Positions 33,201-45,262 of a DNA stretch of 64,000 nt are shown here, piece after piece. Source of the stretch: Eumeta japonica (taxonomy: Eukaryota > Arthropoda > Insecta > Lepidoptera > Psychidae); the NCBI GenBank assembly GCA_005406025.1, contig BGZK01000533.1, forward strand, positions 62,001 through 126,000. Reading direction: 5' to 3'. Numbering within the stretch: position 1 is the first letter of the stretch; each line of letters starts with the position of its first letter. The notes under the pieces are model-generated. The model worked only from the letters and a program-made list of their open reading frames with translations, searched no databases and was not told the DNA's origin. The position numbers and the translations under genes are program-made.

Positions 33201-35660
33201 TTCAAAAAATTGGGTCGAATGGCATAAAACATATCCAAATCAAACATGTTTCAAAGGTATTGTAGCTCAAAAATAAAAAAGCCTGTTTTTTAATACATAT
33301 AGATTTTTAAATCGTAAGTGCTCAAAACCTATTAGAACTATATTTTTGAGCTCGAAGAGCTTAAAAACACAATAAAATCGATTTTTTGAGCATGATGAGC
33401 CCCAATAATTTACTGCTCCTGTATTTTTATCACTTCGAGTTCAAAAGTAATTAGAAGTTCCAGAAATGGTCTGCAGGGTCAACCGCTTAATAGATTTTTT
33501 TTTAAAAAACTAAATGAATACGAAATTAAAAAGAAATAAAATAAATAAGTAAAAATTCATTTGATGATAAATGATAATTTAAAAAAAGAAATGCACTGAA
33601 AAGTTTAACTTGCTACATGCCGTATAAACTTACTTAATAAGTATCTATCTCTTTTCTTTCATCTGAATCTGTATAGAATTTTAAAAATAGACACTTTTTT
33701 TTGTCGAGTTCCTCCCCTTTATGAAGCGGCCCTTCTGTTTCGGGGGGTGATATTCATGATGATGAAACGCTATCGAAGAAAATTGAGTGAACAAATGTCT
33801 GAAGAACTGGCTTTATTTAAGTTTATATTTGAGGCTTATGAGTCTCATGTAACAACTAAAAAAGGGTCTGGTGGATTGTAGACAAACAAATATTTTTGGA
33901 AATTAAGTACAAACCTTTATGCAAATTTAAATTTTATTCCCTATTTTATGTTCTCAAATTGTCAAATTACTACAAATAATAATTTTTTATCACAAAATGT
34001 TCTCTCCGCTAAGTCTAAGTGCAAAATCTACCTGAAGATATGTTTTTGAGTAAACTGTCAAGTAGCCTAACCCCGTATAAAAGCGTAGATATATATAAAA
34101 TAAACTTTTATCCAAAAACGTCCACGAAAGAGGATCATAAATCCTTTTCAATGGAATAAAACCACAAAGCATTGTCGCTTCTTTATTGTCGATGGCGGGA
34201 ATGGGACAGACACGAATATACCACGTAATTTGTCCAATGGCTCTAGATATGAGAGTCCCTCGGGACGCGGGTTACGCGGAATTGCACAGTGTTCAATACT
34301 TTCGCCGTTATTAGATTAAATCGGTGCGGTTGGTACCTTTTCAGAGCTTATAGAACCTCTCCATTGAAAACGTTAGGGTAGACTGATCCATAATAGTAAA
34401 TGGAAGGGCTATTACTGTCTCTATGCGAAAACATTAATCTCGCGAATTCGATAGGACCGATTTCGGTATAGGGCCGTGCGATTGTGCCGGGATAATGGCC
34501 CTTAATTTCTGGCATTCGAAGTAAATCTAACGTGCTAGGGCTAATTTATTTTATGAATTGATGATTTATGGGTTGGAGATCCGTTCTTGAATCGAATGTG
34601 CTTGATTACGATTGCTCAAATCAATAATCAGGATATATTGCCCATATTATACTGATATCTATCACTATTACTAATCTATCATTATTACATTATTATAATA
34701 AAAATGCTATTATTTAATGAAAATATTGTGTCTTATTTTGTAAGGTCACTCCGGTGTTTGTTCGGTTTCATAAAACTATTTTCTTAGAAATCCGTGTATC
34801 AAGTAGATAATTAAGAGTTATAAAGTTAAAAATTATAAAGTTCTAAAACTTTATCCATGATAAAGTGGGTTAATTTCATGAATTCAAAGAAATATGAATA
34901 TAAAGATAATATCCAAATTTATCGCATGAAATAAGAAGCGAATAAAGCGTATTTTAGTACAAACATGTCCTCCATGAAAGTGTTCGTTTAATAAATGAAG
35001 AAAAACAACATCCCAATAACATCTCCAATCTTGATTGCACTTAAATTTGCATTGCGCAGTGAAATACTAACTACTCGGCAACGTGGAGAGGAGGCATCAC
35101 TCCTGCAGTGAGCCAAGTACGCCACCGTGCTATTATGTAAAGTAACGACAGTTGGCGCGTAAAATAGACCCAGCGGCCGCTATACACGTCCGCAGGGCTC
35201 ATAATTTTCACTGATATTGTACAAATGGTGTACATATCGCAAATCCATTCTCAAATGTGGTAAATATCATTGCAATAATTTGCCATTGTGATTGTCATCG
35301 GTGATTACAATTTGTTGTCAAAATGTAATTGCAATGCTTTCTAATGGTTTCGAAATAAAGAAGTTGATGCCAGTTAATGATATAATGTAGAAGACCGAAT
35401 TTTGTCTTCTGTATCATATCATTAGTTGACAATGTTGTAATGCAATAGATATGTTCAGCGAGATGTGTTTATTGCATTGTGTTACTTCATTACTTTATTA
35501 ATACATTCTCACGACTTATTACAGCATTAAAAAAATTATAGCTGTCAAATTTTCCGTAATGAAGTTACAACGAAATGCGTTTCCCCATCACTATGTGCAC
35601 GACATTGGCGCCGTCTAGCGTCGATTTATCCAATATTTGTATGACAATAAAATATAAATT
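33201..35660. other. Intergenic DNA with a GC-enriched unique island
   Basis: 33200-33520 is probably the tail of the preceding repeat (GAGCTCGAAGAGCTTAAAA, TTTGAGCATGATGAGCCCC). The block at about 34190-34530 is GC-balanced, without repeats or stable frames, and is a candidate conserved non-coding element. Short CG-rich patch at 35080-35200. No gene. Confidence 0.4.
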
Positions 35661-36335
35661 CTGGACAAGAGCATGTCGGACCATGCTCATTGGAAGATTC
35701 CGAAGCCATTATTACAACAAGCACTTTACTTGCCGATAACTAGAAAAATAAGTAGGTATATTAAGTATTATTATTAAACTAGTGAAAATTAAAGTGCATG
35801 AGCAAAAAAGCGTATCTTCATGACATGTCTTTTTGTTGAAAAGCGCAGTTTTTCGGCAATAACTCAATTTCATTGAAAGTATTTATTAAGCGTTCCCTTC
35901 TGTATTTTTTCATATTTTTAGACTTATGGTTTAGAAAATAAAGAGGGGCACAATTTCTGAAACTTTCGGAGCGATTATTTCCGAAATCATTCACGTAAAA
36001 AAAAAAATATTGCTTAAGAACCCTAAAATGATTTCAAAAAAACTGTCGAAATATGTATCACACGTTGATGTTTGCTAAAAAAAAATTTTTTGCAAATTTT
36101 TTTTCACCAAAATTCTGTTACATGTATTGAGTGCCCCCATAAAAATATTTATATTTGTTATTTAACTACCAATTTGAGTAGCGGCTTATACACTATAAAT
36201 ATCATCAAAATACGTTTTGTATAATTAAAAGTTTTTGAATAAAATTCCTGTGGCATATGAATGGACAGACAGACGGACGGACGGACACTATACGGATTCC
36301 GTTTTTGCCATTTTGGCTCGGAACTCTAATAAAAA
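35661..36335 (+). repeat. Dispersed element, copy A (CTGGACAAGAGC head, GGAACTCTAA tail)
   Basis: It starts CTGGACAAGAGCATGTCGGA and ends at a GACAGACAGACGGACGGACG run followed by GGATTCCGTTTTTGCC and GGCTCGGAACTCTAA. Copy B at 49342-50092 matches it block by block (for example TAACTAGAAAAA, TTTTTGTTGAAAAGCGCAG against TTTTTGTTGAGAAGCGTAG, and TGTTACATGTAT). No ORF is present. Head and tail are familiar from many lepidopteran sequences. Transposon class unknown to me. Confidence 0.75.
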
Positions 36336-37178
36336 ACGATTATACAGTTATTTATTACTATTATATATATATATATAAACAATATTGTTTGTACAAAATA
36401 ATTATAAATAAACAGCAACAGTATCTTCTTATTTAGTTTCATTTTTCACAATGAAAATAATTTTTTATCGTAGCTGTTTTCATTAAAGTCATGACATTTT
36501 AATTATTTGCATTTTAATTTACAATAATCGAATAGTTCGTTTAGAAATTCGAATAATAACGGCAGCAATGTTGCTGTGGACATCTTTTTGAAGTCGGAGT
36601 AACAAATAATAATGATCTCTATTGTTACTGAAACAATTAAAATAAATAACAATTATGAATATAATATTTTGCCTTAAACCGAATGACAAACTTAAGCAAT
36701 AAGGCTTGCAAAATATATAAGATAGTTTGTCTAAAAAAAATTAAATCCGTTATGGCAGCGGCTAAAATTTTGTGAATTTGATCAAAATATCCCAGTAGCT
36801 GTGATTTTGGGAATACAGAACCATTTCCGCATAATCACTGTTCCCTGACATTTTTGTCTTTCTAAACATATCTCGGTTAATTCAACTTTTACTTAGTAGT
36901 TTATTTGTACATAGTTTTTCAATTTCCAATAAATAAATATTGTGCCTAATTCTGATAATATTGATAAGTATACTGAAGTTTCACGGAAAATTTAGCCAAA
37001 ATGTACTGCATTTCGCTATAATCTTCCCATTTCTTCCACAGCGAGCGCTGCGGTTGAATATATTTCCCTCGCCATACATTTCGCTCATAGCGAATACAAT
37101 CGACTATTTGTTTTCGTGAACGAGAACGAGGAGTAGGAACTCACGCAAGAATTTGACGCTAACCAGAGATATTAGTAG
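36336..37178. other. AT-rich spacer
   Basis: A (TA)8 run at 36362-36377; otherwise AT-rich with no recognised feature until GC rises near 37040. Confidence 0.5.
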
Positions 37179-37739
37179 TTAGGACCAAAGAACAGATGCC
37201 TTATTTGTATATCCACTGTGATAATTATTATTGTTCAAATCTTCAAGTTCAAGATATGCATGCTTTATACATTGACAATGTTGCCAATAAAATCTTTCGT
37301 CAACTTCGTACATGGAAATAAACCATTGACGATATAATCCTAGTCGTGGACGTGCGTCTCGAATTATTCTTTCAAAGGAATAGTTCCTCACTTTTACTTT
37401 GGCCCACGACGTTATTCTTTTGACGTTTCTGCCGCTAACGCTACAAAAATCTTTTCTCTTCTGCGAAATATTCCCCGTCACAGGAAGTTGGTACGTAAAT
37501 ATCTGTACGGAGACGCTTGTACATTTCGCCGAAATTCCGATATACTTTTTCTCCGTATATCTATAATAGGAAAATTCGACAAAAGGTCGCCCTCCCCTGC
37601 TCGCCCCCGCCCCTCGCGGTACAACGCGAACGCGACGAAATGTATCCGGAGCGACGCGACACTCCCCGGAGGTATCCGGCGACCTTCGAAACATGATTTT
37701 CGTATAAAGCGAGAAATACTCCCTTGAGGGAGAGCTCAT
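37179..37739 (-). CDS. Longest uninterrupted ORF of the window, unrecognised 186-residue product
   Basis: A minus-strand frame from ATG (37737-37739) to a stop at 37179, 186 codons without interruption. This is longer than expected by chance in DNA of this composition, although the GC-rich first third (37560-37740) lowers stop frequency. The first 55 residues are Arg/Pro/Gly-rich (RRVRVVPRGAGASRGG). The remainder is mixed, with Tyr-, Arg- and Cys-containing stretches (ERIIRDARPRLGLYRQWF) and a late LNNNN run. There is no signal peptide, membrane span or known domain that I can see. A shorter frame is open on the opposite strand across the GC-rich part. It may be a chance ORF over a CpG island, or a lineage-specific gene. 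Confidence 0.25.
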   Translation of the reverse strand: MSSPSREYFSLYTKIMFRRSPDTSGECRVAPDTFRRVRVVPRGAGASRGGRPFVEFSYYRYTEKKYIGISAKCTSVSVQIFTYQLPVTGNISQKRKDFCSVSGRNVKRITSWAKVKVRNYSFERIIRDARPRLGLYRQWFISMYEVDERFYWQHCQCIKHAYLELEDLNNNNYHSGYTNKASVLWS

Positions 37740-38733
37740 TCGCTCGATTTGTTAACAGTTAGACGGGGCAAAACTGACACCTTCACGCTGAGTGAATCGT
37801 GATAATTAAATAAATTATATATCGACTTCGAATCGCTTGTCGATTTCTTGTAGATTTGATTTGATTTGTTGTAATAGTAAGTGATGGAGCTTCGCTCGGC
37901 GGTTTTTGACTTCATCGTGGCAAAGTGGCAACTTCCCGCAGGAAAAGTCGCTTCCGTCAATTTTCAGTAATATATATTTGTATGCATAATATGCAACACT
38001 TTATCAAAATGTATCATAACATTTTATAATTTTACCATAAATTTCTATCACCAAATGAATGACCGATATTATTTACAAATGCCAGAACCTCAAATTTTGT
38101 ATGTTCCTAGTAATGTGGAATAATATAAAGCACCACTTGAAGTCACTTAAATTTAGTTCAATCGAAAATAATAACATCACTAAGTGAGCACAACATTCAC
38201 AACATTCTGAACATACTTGATTGATACTTCAATGTTCTGTGAGACAGACCAAGAAAAAAAAATTTATGCTTTAAATAATCAATCATTTTATAATTTGTTT
38301 TAATGATTTAAATGAAATTGATGACATTGTTTCATTTTCCAAGTTAAGCTTGTTTTTTGTGTCTCAGGGACGCGATCTATCTAAATTAACTTGTAAAGTA
38401 AGACATTATTAAACACAAAATTTCATCCATATAGTTAAAACCGTTTCAAAAAAACTCTTATTAGGTACATGTATTTTTTGTTAGTTACATATAATCGTTG
38501 ACACCTGTAATAATGAAAAAATGAGCAATCAATCACAACATCGCCTATTATATTGTATGCGATGTTATTTCGAGGAAATTTATTATTGATCACATATCAC
38601 ATATCGTGATTATACATCACGAATTAAATATTAATTTGAGAACATTGACAGATATCGAAGACCTAAGTAAGTGTTAATATATTATTTATCTTAGCCCGCT
38701 AAATAGATATATTGTCATTTCTACGTACATTTC
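37740..38733. other. AT-rich spacer
   Basis: No gene or recognised repeat. A GTAAGTG donor-like site lies at 38667 in AT-rich context. Confidence 0.5.
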
Positions 38734-38988
38734 ATGCCTACTAGACACTTCCTCAGGAAAATGCAAACAGTCACATCGACCAGGATGTCAGGAGCATTAA
38801 AACTACCAACGGATGCGCTCATAGCCACCTCGTCTGATGTACATAATGCAATGAGTGATGCATCTAATGTGACAGAAGCCCCCTCCACTAGCAGTCACAG
38901 ACAATCACTGAAAGACATACTCGTCGGGTGTTACAGAATAACTATCACCGAATCATTGCCCAAACTGTCAGAAGAAAGCGTCCAATAA
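38734..38988 (+). CDS. Hypothetical 84-residue ORF with coding-like codon use
   Basis: ATG at 38734 to TAA at 38986-38988. Codons are varied and the composition is Ser/Thr/Ala-rich (SSDVHNAMSDASNVTEAPST), clearly different from the AT-driven frames around it. The last third (SLKDILVGCYRITITESLPK) could be a helix followed by a strand. There is no hydrophobic segment and no family I recognise. It could be a fragment of a retroelement gag-like ORF or an isolated exon. No promoter or splice sites are obvious. Confidence 0.3.
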   Translation: MPTRHFLRKMQTVTSTRMSGALKLPTDALIATSSDVHNAMSDASNVTEAPSTSSHRQSLKDILVGCYRITITESLPKLSEESVQ

Positions 38989-39461
38989 CGCCTATTTGTG
39001 AATATCATTAAACTCATTACTCCTATTTTATACTTTAAAATTTCAAACGATTCAAGAACATTTTATTTTCTAGCCTTTCTCACATACATGCTAAATATCA
39101 TATTAATGGTTATTACTAAGGTTGGGACCGGTCTCTATTGAATTTTGGGCAAAATTAGATTTGTCTCCTTTATTGTTCCTATAAACCGAAATATGTTCTT
39201 TGTACCCTAGGTCTTCGAAACAACATCCAGTCTGAACTATATAAACAAACATACATTCGGCCCAAATTCATTTGTATATTCCAGATTTTTTACTATTAGG
39301 TATTATACAATGTTTTTAATATTTCTTTTATATTTTAAAAGCTGCATAAATACCTATTGTGTTTTTTTTAGTATTCTTAAAATCTTTTCCGATATCGTGC
39401 CATAATATGTTATACTCACTTCGTGCTCAGTTAGATGTTTTCTTTCATTGAATAGATACTG
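38989..39461. other. AT-rich spacer
   Basis: No gene or recognised repeat. Confidence 0.5.
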
Positions 39462-39842
39462 TTATTTACATTTTTTTTTTTGGTTTTTATTAACGAGTCC
39501 GTCAATGCATTTTTTTAATTTACTATATCCATTCCTTAATTCTATATTATAAATAGTGTTTCGCTCTAGGGAGTAATAATTAATTATTAATAGGTATATA
39601 AATATCCGATGAATCATAGATTTGTATTCTGCCACTTTGTTGCGATGGACGACAAGAAAAAAAAAATTGTATTTTGCGCAGTTAGGTTTTCTATATATTG
39701 TTAATTCATGTTCATTATTATTTCTTATAATCGTAAGATCCAAAAAAATAATTGAACCATTTCTTTCTTCTTCTAGTTTAAATTGAATTTTCGGGTGTAC
39801 ATTATTATTTAGAAATAATTCCAGTCCTTCAACATTTCATAA
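39462..39842 (-). pseudogene. Penelope-like element reverse-transcriptase fragment
   Basis: The minus strand from about 39840 reads continuously: LELFLNNNVHPKIQFKLEEE, then NGSIIFLDLTIIRNNNEHEL, TIYRKPN, KVAEYKSMIHRIF, YSLERNTIYNIELRNGYS and GLVNKNQKKK, to a stop. The order INFLDLTIxRxxxxHExxIYRKPT, then HK.AAYxSMIHR, then ExxxIxxIAxxNGY and IIxxxIxKxxxKK, is the part of Penelope-like RT downstream of the catalytic YxDD core. The core itself is absent, as is the GIY-YIG endonuclease, so this is a short dead fragment. The frame is nonetheless open for about 125 codons. The segment between YRKPN and the HRNK motif is diverged. Confidence 0.75.
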
Positions 39843-40726
39843 CGAAAAGACCTCCCTCCGGCGAAACCTTATGGAGAAGGCCCACATCAACGTCTTTTAA
39901 TGTTGAAGCCTTCCCTTACACGTCGTGACATGGAGGAGCGAAGATCAAAACACGTCGTAAACTGACTTAATCCTAAAGGTCCCCTTCACTTCGTTCCTTG
40001 ATTGACAGACCGTTCATTATAAGAGCAAACATAGTTAGCCAAGTTGAAATCGTTACTTTGATATTGCTTTTATTAGGTGAACGAGCGTGATAACTCCAAC
40101 GACAATTTTCTGTTTCGTGTAATCTATATTGAGCGTTTAGCTTGGATGATTTTAAATTTGAATTATGATTTCTTTTGTAATGCGGGGAGGCAAAGGTGCT
40201 TTTGTTTTATTAAGCCCTCAATGAAAATCGCAATTTCACTTTAACCCTATGTAATACGTTCACAAGTACCTATATGCTTGACCCTTATCTGCCTATTGAA
40301 TTACAAACTCTTAAGCTCTCGGGGCTCGCTCATATAGGCTCATATATATTATTACTAAACTAACTATAATAAAATTGTGAATATCCAAAAAAAAAATAGA
40401 AACTGATTGTGCCCACAATATTTTTGTTTATTGCGAATTTTGAGGTGCTTAAAGCGAACGAGGGAAATGAGATTGTAATTTGAAAAGAAATTCAATAGAC
40501 TTTGGAAACCAAGAAACGCAAAATACACTGCAAGAAAACTCACTTAAAAAAATTTAATTTGTTTTTTAATACCTATTCAACCTCAACCCATGAAAAGCGG
40601 TGCGTAAAAATATAAATTCTTATCTTAATTGAATGTATTGGAAGCTGTTTTTTTTTAACTTTTTTACGTATGTTCACATAAGTTACATGTTTGCGATTCT
40701 GTCTCTACCACAAGGGCACACGGGGT
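39843..40726. other. Intergenic DNA
   Basis: A balanced-composition stretch at 39845-39990 (CCTCCCTCCGGCGAAACC) next to the Penelope fragment shows no RT motifs. The rest is AT-rich. No gene. Confidence 0.45.
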
Positions 40727-40935
40727 ACAAATTTAAATTCAAAATATCTTTATTTCTTAGGTCATAATATCTGAAATACGTCATAACATTTTTAAAAATT
40801 ACAGTTTTTTTTTAATAATACCACTCTTATTTAAATTACCATTCGTTCATAAGACAGTTATTCCTCAAGAATAACGAGCAAGAAAATTGAGAATAGCTCT
40901 GTTCTAACCAAAATTATATGGGAATACAATTATAT
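40727..40935 (-). mobile_element. LINE 3' end (minus orientation), copy 1
   Basis: AAATTTAAATTCAAAATATC followed by TTTATT is the inverse of an AATAAAGATATTTTGAATTT 3' terminus common in lepidopteran non-LTR elements. Further in, CAGTTATTCCTCAAGAATAA, CGAGCAAGAAAATTGAG and ATAGCTCTGTTC match the copy at 48735-48970. Confidence 0.6.
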
Positions 40936-41337
40936 ATAAAACTAATGTAAGAAAAAACATGTAAAAAGTCAAGCTCATTATGTCCATTTATCCTTTAAAG
41001 AATCAGAGATCATATAAATCCTTTTTGTACTGTGTTTGCTTAATAAATACTTTAAATTTGTATAAGGTTAAATTTTGTATATCGCAGAGGCGCGGGGTTC
41101 ACGCAATGCTCTCACCGTCATTTAACTTCCACGTTAAATTATATTCTATTTTCATTCACGAATTATTTGATTTTCTAAAAGTGTCCTGAATTCTGTGTAC
41201 CAAAGACCAAGACTATGTGTGCTTAAGGGCACCTGTCCTTTGTGCCCAAGAACCATAGTTTAAGACGGCAGTGCCTGCCTATATGATTCCATCAGAATTT
41301 ATGAAGAAATGTTAGAGTTATGAGACTATGACATATG
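40936..41337. other. Spacer
   Basis: No supported gene. A 69-codon forward frame at 40980-41189 has no family features. Confidence 0.45.
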
Positions 41338-41400
41338 TACGGAAGGAAAGGACGAAACCATATGGGTTCTACTTTGTCTTTGGCTATGGAACCCTAAAAA
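41338..41400 (+). repeat. Short tail copy of the GGTTCCG...GGAACCCTAAAAA repeat
   Basis: GGAAGGAAAGGACGAAACCA, then ATGGGTTCTACTTTGTC and GGCTATGGAACCCTAAAAA. It has the same layout as the terminal 60 bases of the copies at 35661 and 49342. Confidence 0.6.
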
Positions 41401-41769
41401 ATATTTTGTACCCTTGCGAACGGAACCATCGATACTCTATTATACCCGCTAACTACCGCTACCCAAGGTCAGTATACTAAGTATATTTTTAAATTTTACA
41501 AATATAAACAATATTAACTTAATCGTTGTGTAATGGCTTTATTACTTCTTTATGTATTAAATCTATGCACCGTAAGAAACCGTCAACCGAAACAACCCGA
41601 GCTGCAATAATGCAGATTGCACAATACGTTTCGCCGTTGGACGCGCATCCAGACCACTCTACGTTCCCCTTAATTAAGGGGGGTAATCCTCAAATGCACT
41701 TCCCGGCGCGCCTTTCAAAATAGACCCATCCAGACGTGTGAGGCTGAGATAATAAACCTCCGCGCCTCA
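41401..41769. other. Unique segment before the satellite
   Basis: 41570-41725 is GC-balanced, with a frame whose Met-initiated part runs from the ATG at 41562 to a stop at 41721 (motifs PLDAHPDHSTFPL and HFPARLSK). No family recognised and no splice evidence. The remainder is AT-rich. Confidence 0.35.
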
Positions 41770-44700
41770 TCGCTGTTTGCTTTTACGTACCTACCATATA
41801 CCTACGCGAATTCTACTTTGTTTTTGCGCATTGTATAAAATGGATTTATGAGAGTTAAAAATATGTAAATAATTTGTACCGATATTCTATCTAAGCAATT
41901 TAAATTACAGCGATGTGTTTGCTTTTACGTACCCACCTTATACATACTCATAAACTACTTCGTCTTTGCACATTGTAAAAAATAAATTTATGAGAATTAA
42001 AAATACGTAAATAATTTTTACCGATATTCTGTTTAAGCAATTTAAATTACAGCAATGTGTTTGCTTTTACGTACCCACCTTATACGTACTCTTTCTACTT
42101 CGTCTTTGCACACTGTAAAAAATAAATTTATGACAATTAAAAATACGTAAATAATTTGTACCGATATTCTGTTTAAGCAAATTAAATTACAGCAATGTGT
42201 TTGCTTTTACGTACCCACCTTATACATACTCATAAACTACTTCGTCTTTGCACATTGTAAAAAATAAATTTATGACAATTAAAAATACGTAAATAATTTG
42301 TACCGATATTCTGTTTAAGCAATTTAAATTACAGCAATGTGTTTGCTTTTACGTACCCACCTTATACGTACTCTTTCTACTTCGTCTTTGCACACTGTAA
42401 AAAATAAATTTATGACAATTAAAAATACGTAAATAATTTGTACCGATATTCTGTTTAAGCAAATTAAATTACAGCAATGTGTTTGCTTTTACGTACCCAC
42501 TTTATACGTACTCTTATTCTACTTCGTCTTTGCACACTGTAAAAAATAAATTTATGACAATTAAAAATACGTAAATAATTTGTACCGATATTCTGTTTAA
42601 GCAATTTAAATTACAGCAATGTGTTTGCTTTTACGTACCCACTTTATACGTACTCTTTCTACTTCGTCTTTGCACACTGTAAAAAATAAATTTATGACAA
42701 TTAAAAATACGTAAATAATTTGTACCGATATTCTGTTTAAGCAATTTAAATTACAGCAATGTGTTTGCTTTTACGTACCCACTTTATACGTACTCTTTCT
42801 ACTTCGTCTTTGCACACTGTAAAAAATAAATTTATGACAATTAAAAATACGTAAATAATTTGTACCGATATTCTGTTTAAGCAAATTAAATTACAGCAAT
42901 GTGTTTGCTTTTACGTACCCACTTTATACGTACTCTTTATTCTACTTCGTCTTTGCACACTGTAAAAATAAATTTATGACAATTAAAAATACGTAAATAA
43001 TTTGTACCGATATTCTGTTTAAGCAATTTAAATTACAGCAATGTGTTTGCTTTTACGTACCCACTTTATACGTACTCTTTCTACTTCGTCTTTGCACACT
43101 GTAAAAAATAAATTTATGACAATTAAAAATACGTAAATAATTTGTACCGATATTCTGTTTAAGCAATTTAAATTACAGCAATGTGTTTCCTTTTACGTAC
43201 CCACTTTATACGTACTCTTTCTACTTCGTCTTTGCACACTGTAAAAAATAAATTTATGACAATTAAAAATACGTAAATAATTTGTACCGATATTCTGTTT
43301 AAGCAAATTAAATTACAGCAATGTGTTTGCTTTTACGTACCCACTTTATACGTACTCTTATTCTACTTCGTCTTTGCACACTGTAAAAAATAAATTTATG
43401 ACAATTAAAAATACGTAAATAATTTGTACCGATATTCTGTTTAAGCAATTTAAATTACAGCAATGTGTTTGCTTTTACGTACCCACTTTATACGTACTCT
43501 ATTCTACTTCGTCTTTGCACACTGTAAAAATAAATTTATGACAATTAAAAATACGTAAATAATTTGTACCGATATTCTGTTTAAGCAAATTAAATTACAG
43601 CAATGTGTTTGCTTTTACGTACCCACTTTATACGTACTCTTTCTACTTCGTCTTTGCACACTGTAAAAATAAATTTATGACAATTAAAAATACGTAAATA
43701 ATTTGTACCGATATTCTGTTTAAGCAAATTAAATTACAGCAATGTGTTTGCTTTTACGTACCCACTTTATACGTACTCTTTCTACTTCGTCTTTGCACAC
43801 TGTAAAAAATAAATTTATGACAATTAAAAATACGTAAATAATTTGTACCGATATTCTGTTTAAGCAATTTAAATTACAGCAATGTGTTTGCTTTTACGTA
43901 CCCACTTTATACGTACTCTTTCTACTTCGTCTTTGCACACTGTAAAAAATAAATTTATGACAATTAAAAATACGTAAATAATTTGTACCGATATTCTGTT
44001 TAAGCAATTTAAATTACAGCAATGTGTTTGCTTTTACGTACCCACTTTATACGTACTCTTTCTACTTCGTCTTTGCACACTGTAAAAAATAAATTTATGA
44101 CAATTAAAATACGTAAATAATTTGTACCGATATTCTGTTTAAGCAAATTAAATTACAGCAATGTGTTTGCTTTTACGTACCCACTTTATACGTACTCTTA
44201 TTCTACTTCGTCTTTGCACACTGTAAAAATAAATTTATGACAATTAAAAATACGTAAATAATTTGTACCGATATTCTGTTTAAGCAATTTAAATTACAGC
44301 AATGTGTTTGCTTTACGTACCCACTTTATACGTACTCTTTCTACTTCGTCTTTGCACACTGTAAAAAATAAATTTATGACAATTAAAAATACGTAAATAA
44401 TTTGTACCGATATTCTGTTTAAGCAAATTAAATTACAGCAATGTGTTTGCTTTTACGTACCCACTTTATACGTACTCTTTCTACTTCGTCTTTGCACACT
44501 GTAAAAAATAAATTTATGACAATTAAAAATACGTAAATAATTTGTACCGATATTCTGTTTAAGCAAATTAAATTACAGCAATGTGTTTGCTTTTACGTAC
44601 CCACTTTATACGTACTCTTTCTACTTCGTCTTTGCACACTGTAAAAAATAAATTTATGACAATTAAAAATACGTAAATAATTTGTACCGATATTCTGTTT

Positions 44701-45262
44701 AAACAAATTAAATTACAGCAATGTGTTTGCTTTTACGTACCCACTTTATACGTACTCTTTCTACTTCGTCTTTGCACACTGTAAAAATAAATTTATGACA
44801 ATTAAAAATACGTAAATAATTTGTACCGATATTCTGTTTAAGCAAATTAAATTACAGCAATGTGTTTGCTTTTACGTACCCACTTTATACGTACTCTTTC
44901 TACTTCGTCTTTGCACACTGTAAAAATAAATTTATGACAATTAAAATACGTAAATAATTTGTACCGATATTCTGTTTAAGCAAATTAAATTACAGCAATG
45001 TGTTTGCTTTTACGTACCCACTTTATACGTACTCTTTCTACTTCGTCTTTGCACACTGTAAAAAATAAATTTATGACAATTAAAAATACGTAAATAATTT
45101 GTACCGATATTCTGTTTAAGCAATTTAAATTACAGCAATGTGTTTGCTTTTACGTACCTTTCTTATATGTACGCGTATTCTACTGTCTTTGCGTATTGTA
45201 AAAAATGGATTTATGAAAATAAAATAATTATTTTGTAACGATATTCTGTTTAAGCAATATAA
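41770..45262 (+). repeat. Satellite array, about 25 units of about 140 bp
   Basis: The unit begins TGTGTTTGCTTTTACGTACC and continues TTTATACGTACTC, TACTTCGTCTTTGCACACTG, AAATAAATTTATGACAATTA, ACGTAAATAATTTGTACCG and ATATTCTGTTTAAGCAA. Unit starts fall near 41773, 41914, 42056, 42196, 42338 and so on at 139-142 bp steps to about 45140. The outer units (first, second, last) are diverged; the core is nearly identical. Two linked variants mark sub-families: AGCAATTTAAATT against AGCAAATTAAATT, and ACTCTTTCT against ACTCTTATTCT. They recur in multi-unit blocks. Each unit has three ACGTA sites, two inside TACGTA palindromes. No coding potential. Confidence 0.97.

Noticed and set aside
42470..42480. 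Acceptor-like 'AAATTACAG' in each satellite unit
   Set aside because: Lacks a pyrimidine tract and occurs in every repeat; no donor partner.
41770..45262. CRISPR-like array
   Set aside because: The repeat is one continuous ~140-bp unit with no unique spacers, in a eukaryotic genome.
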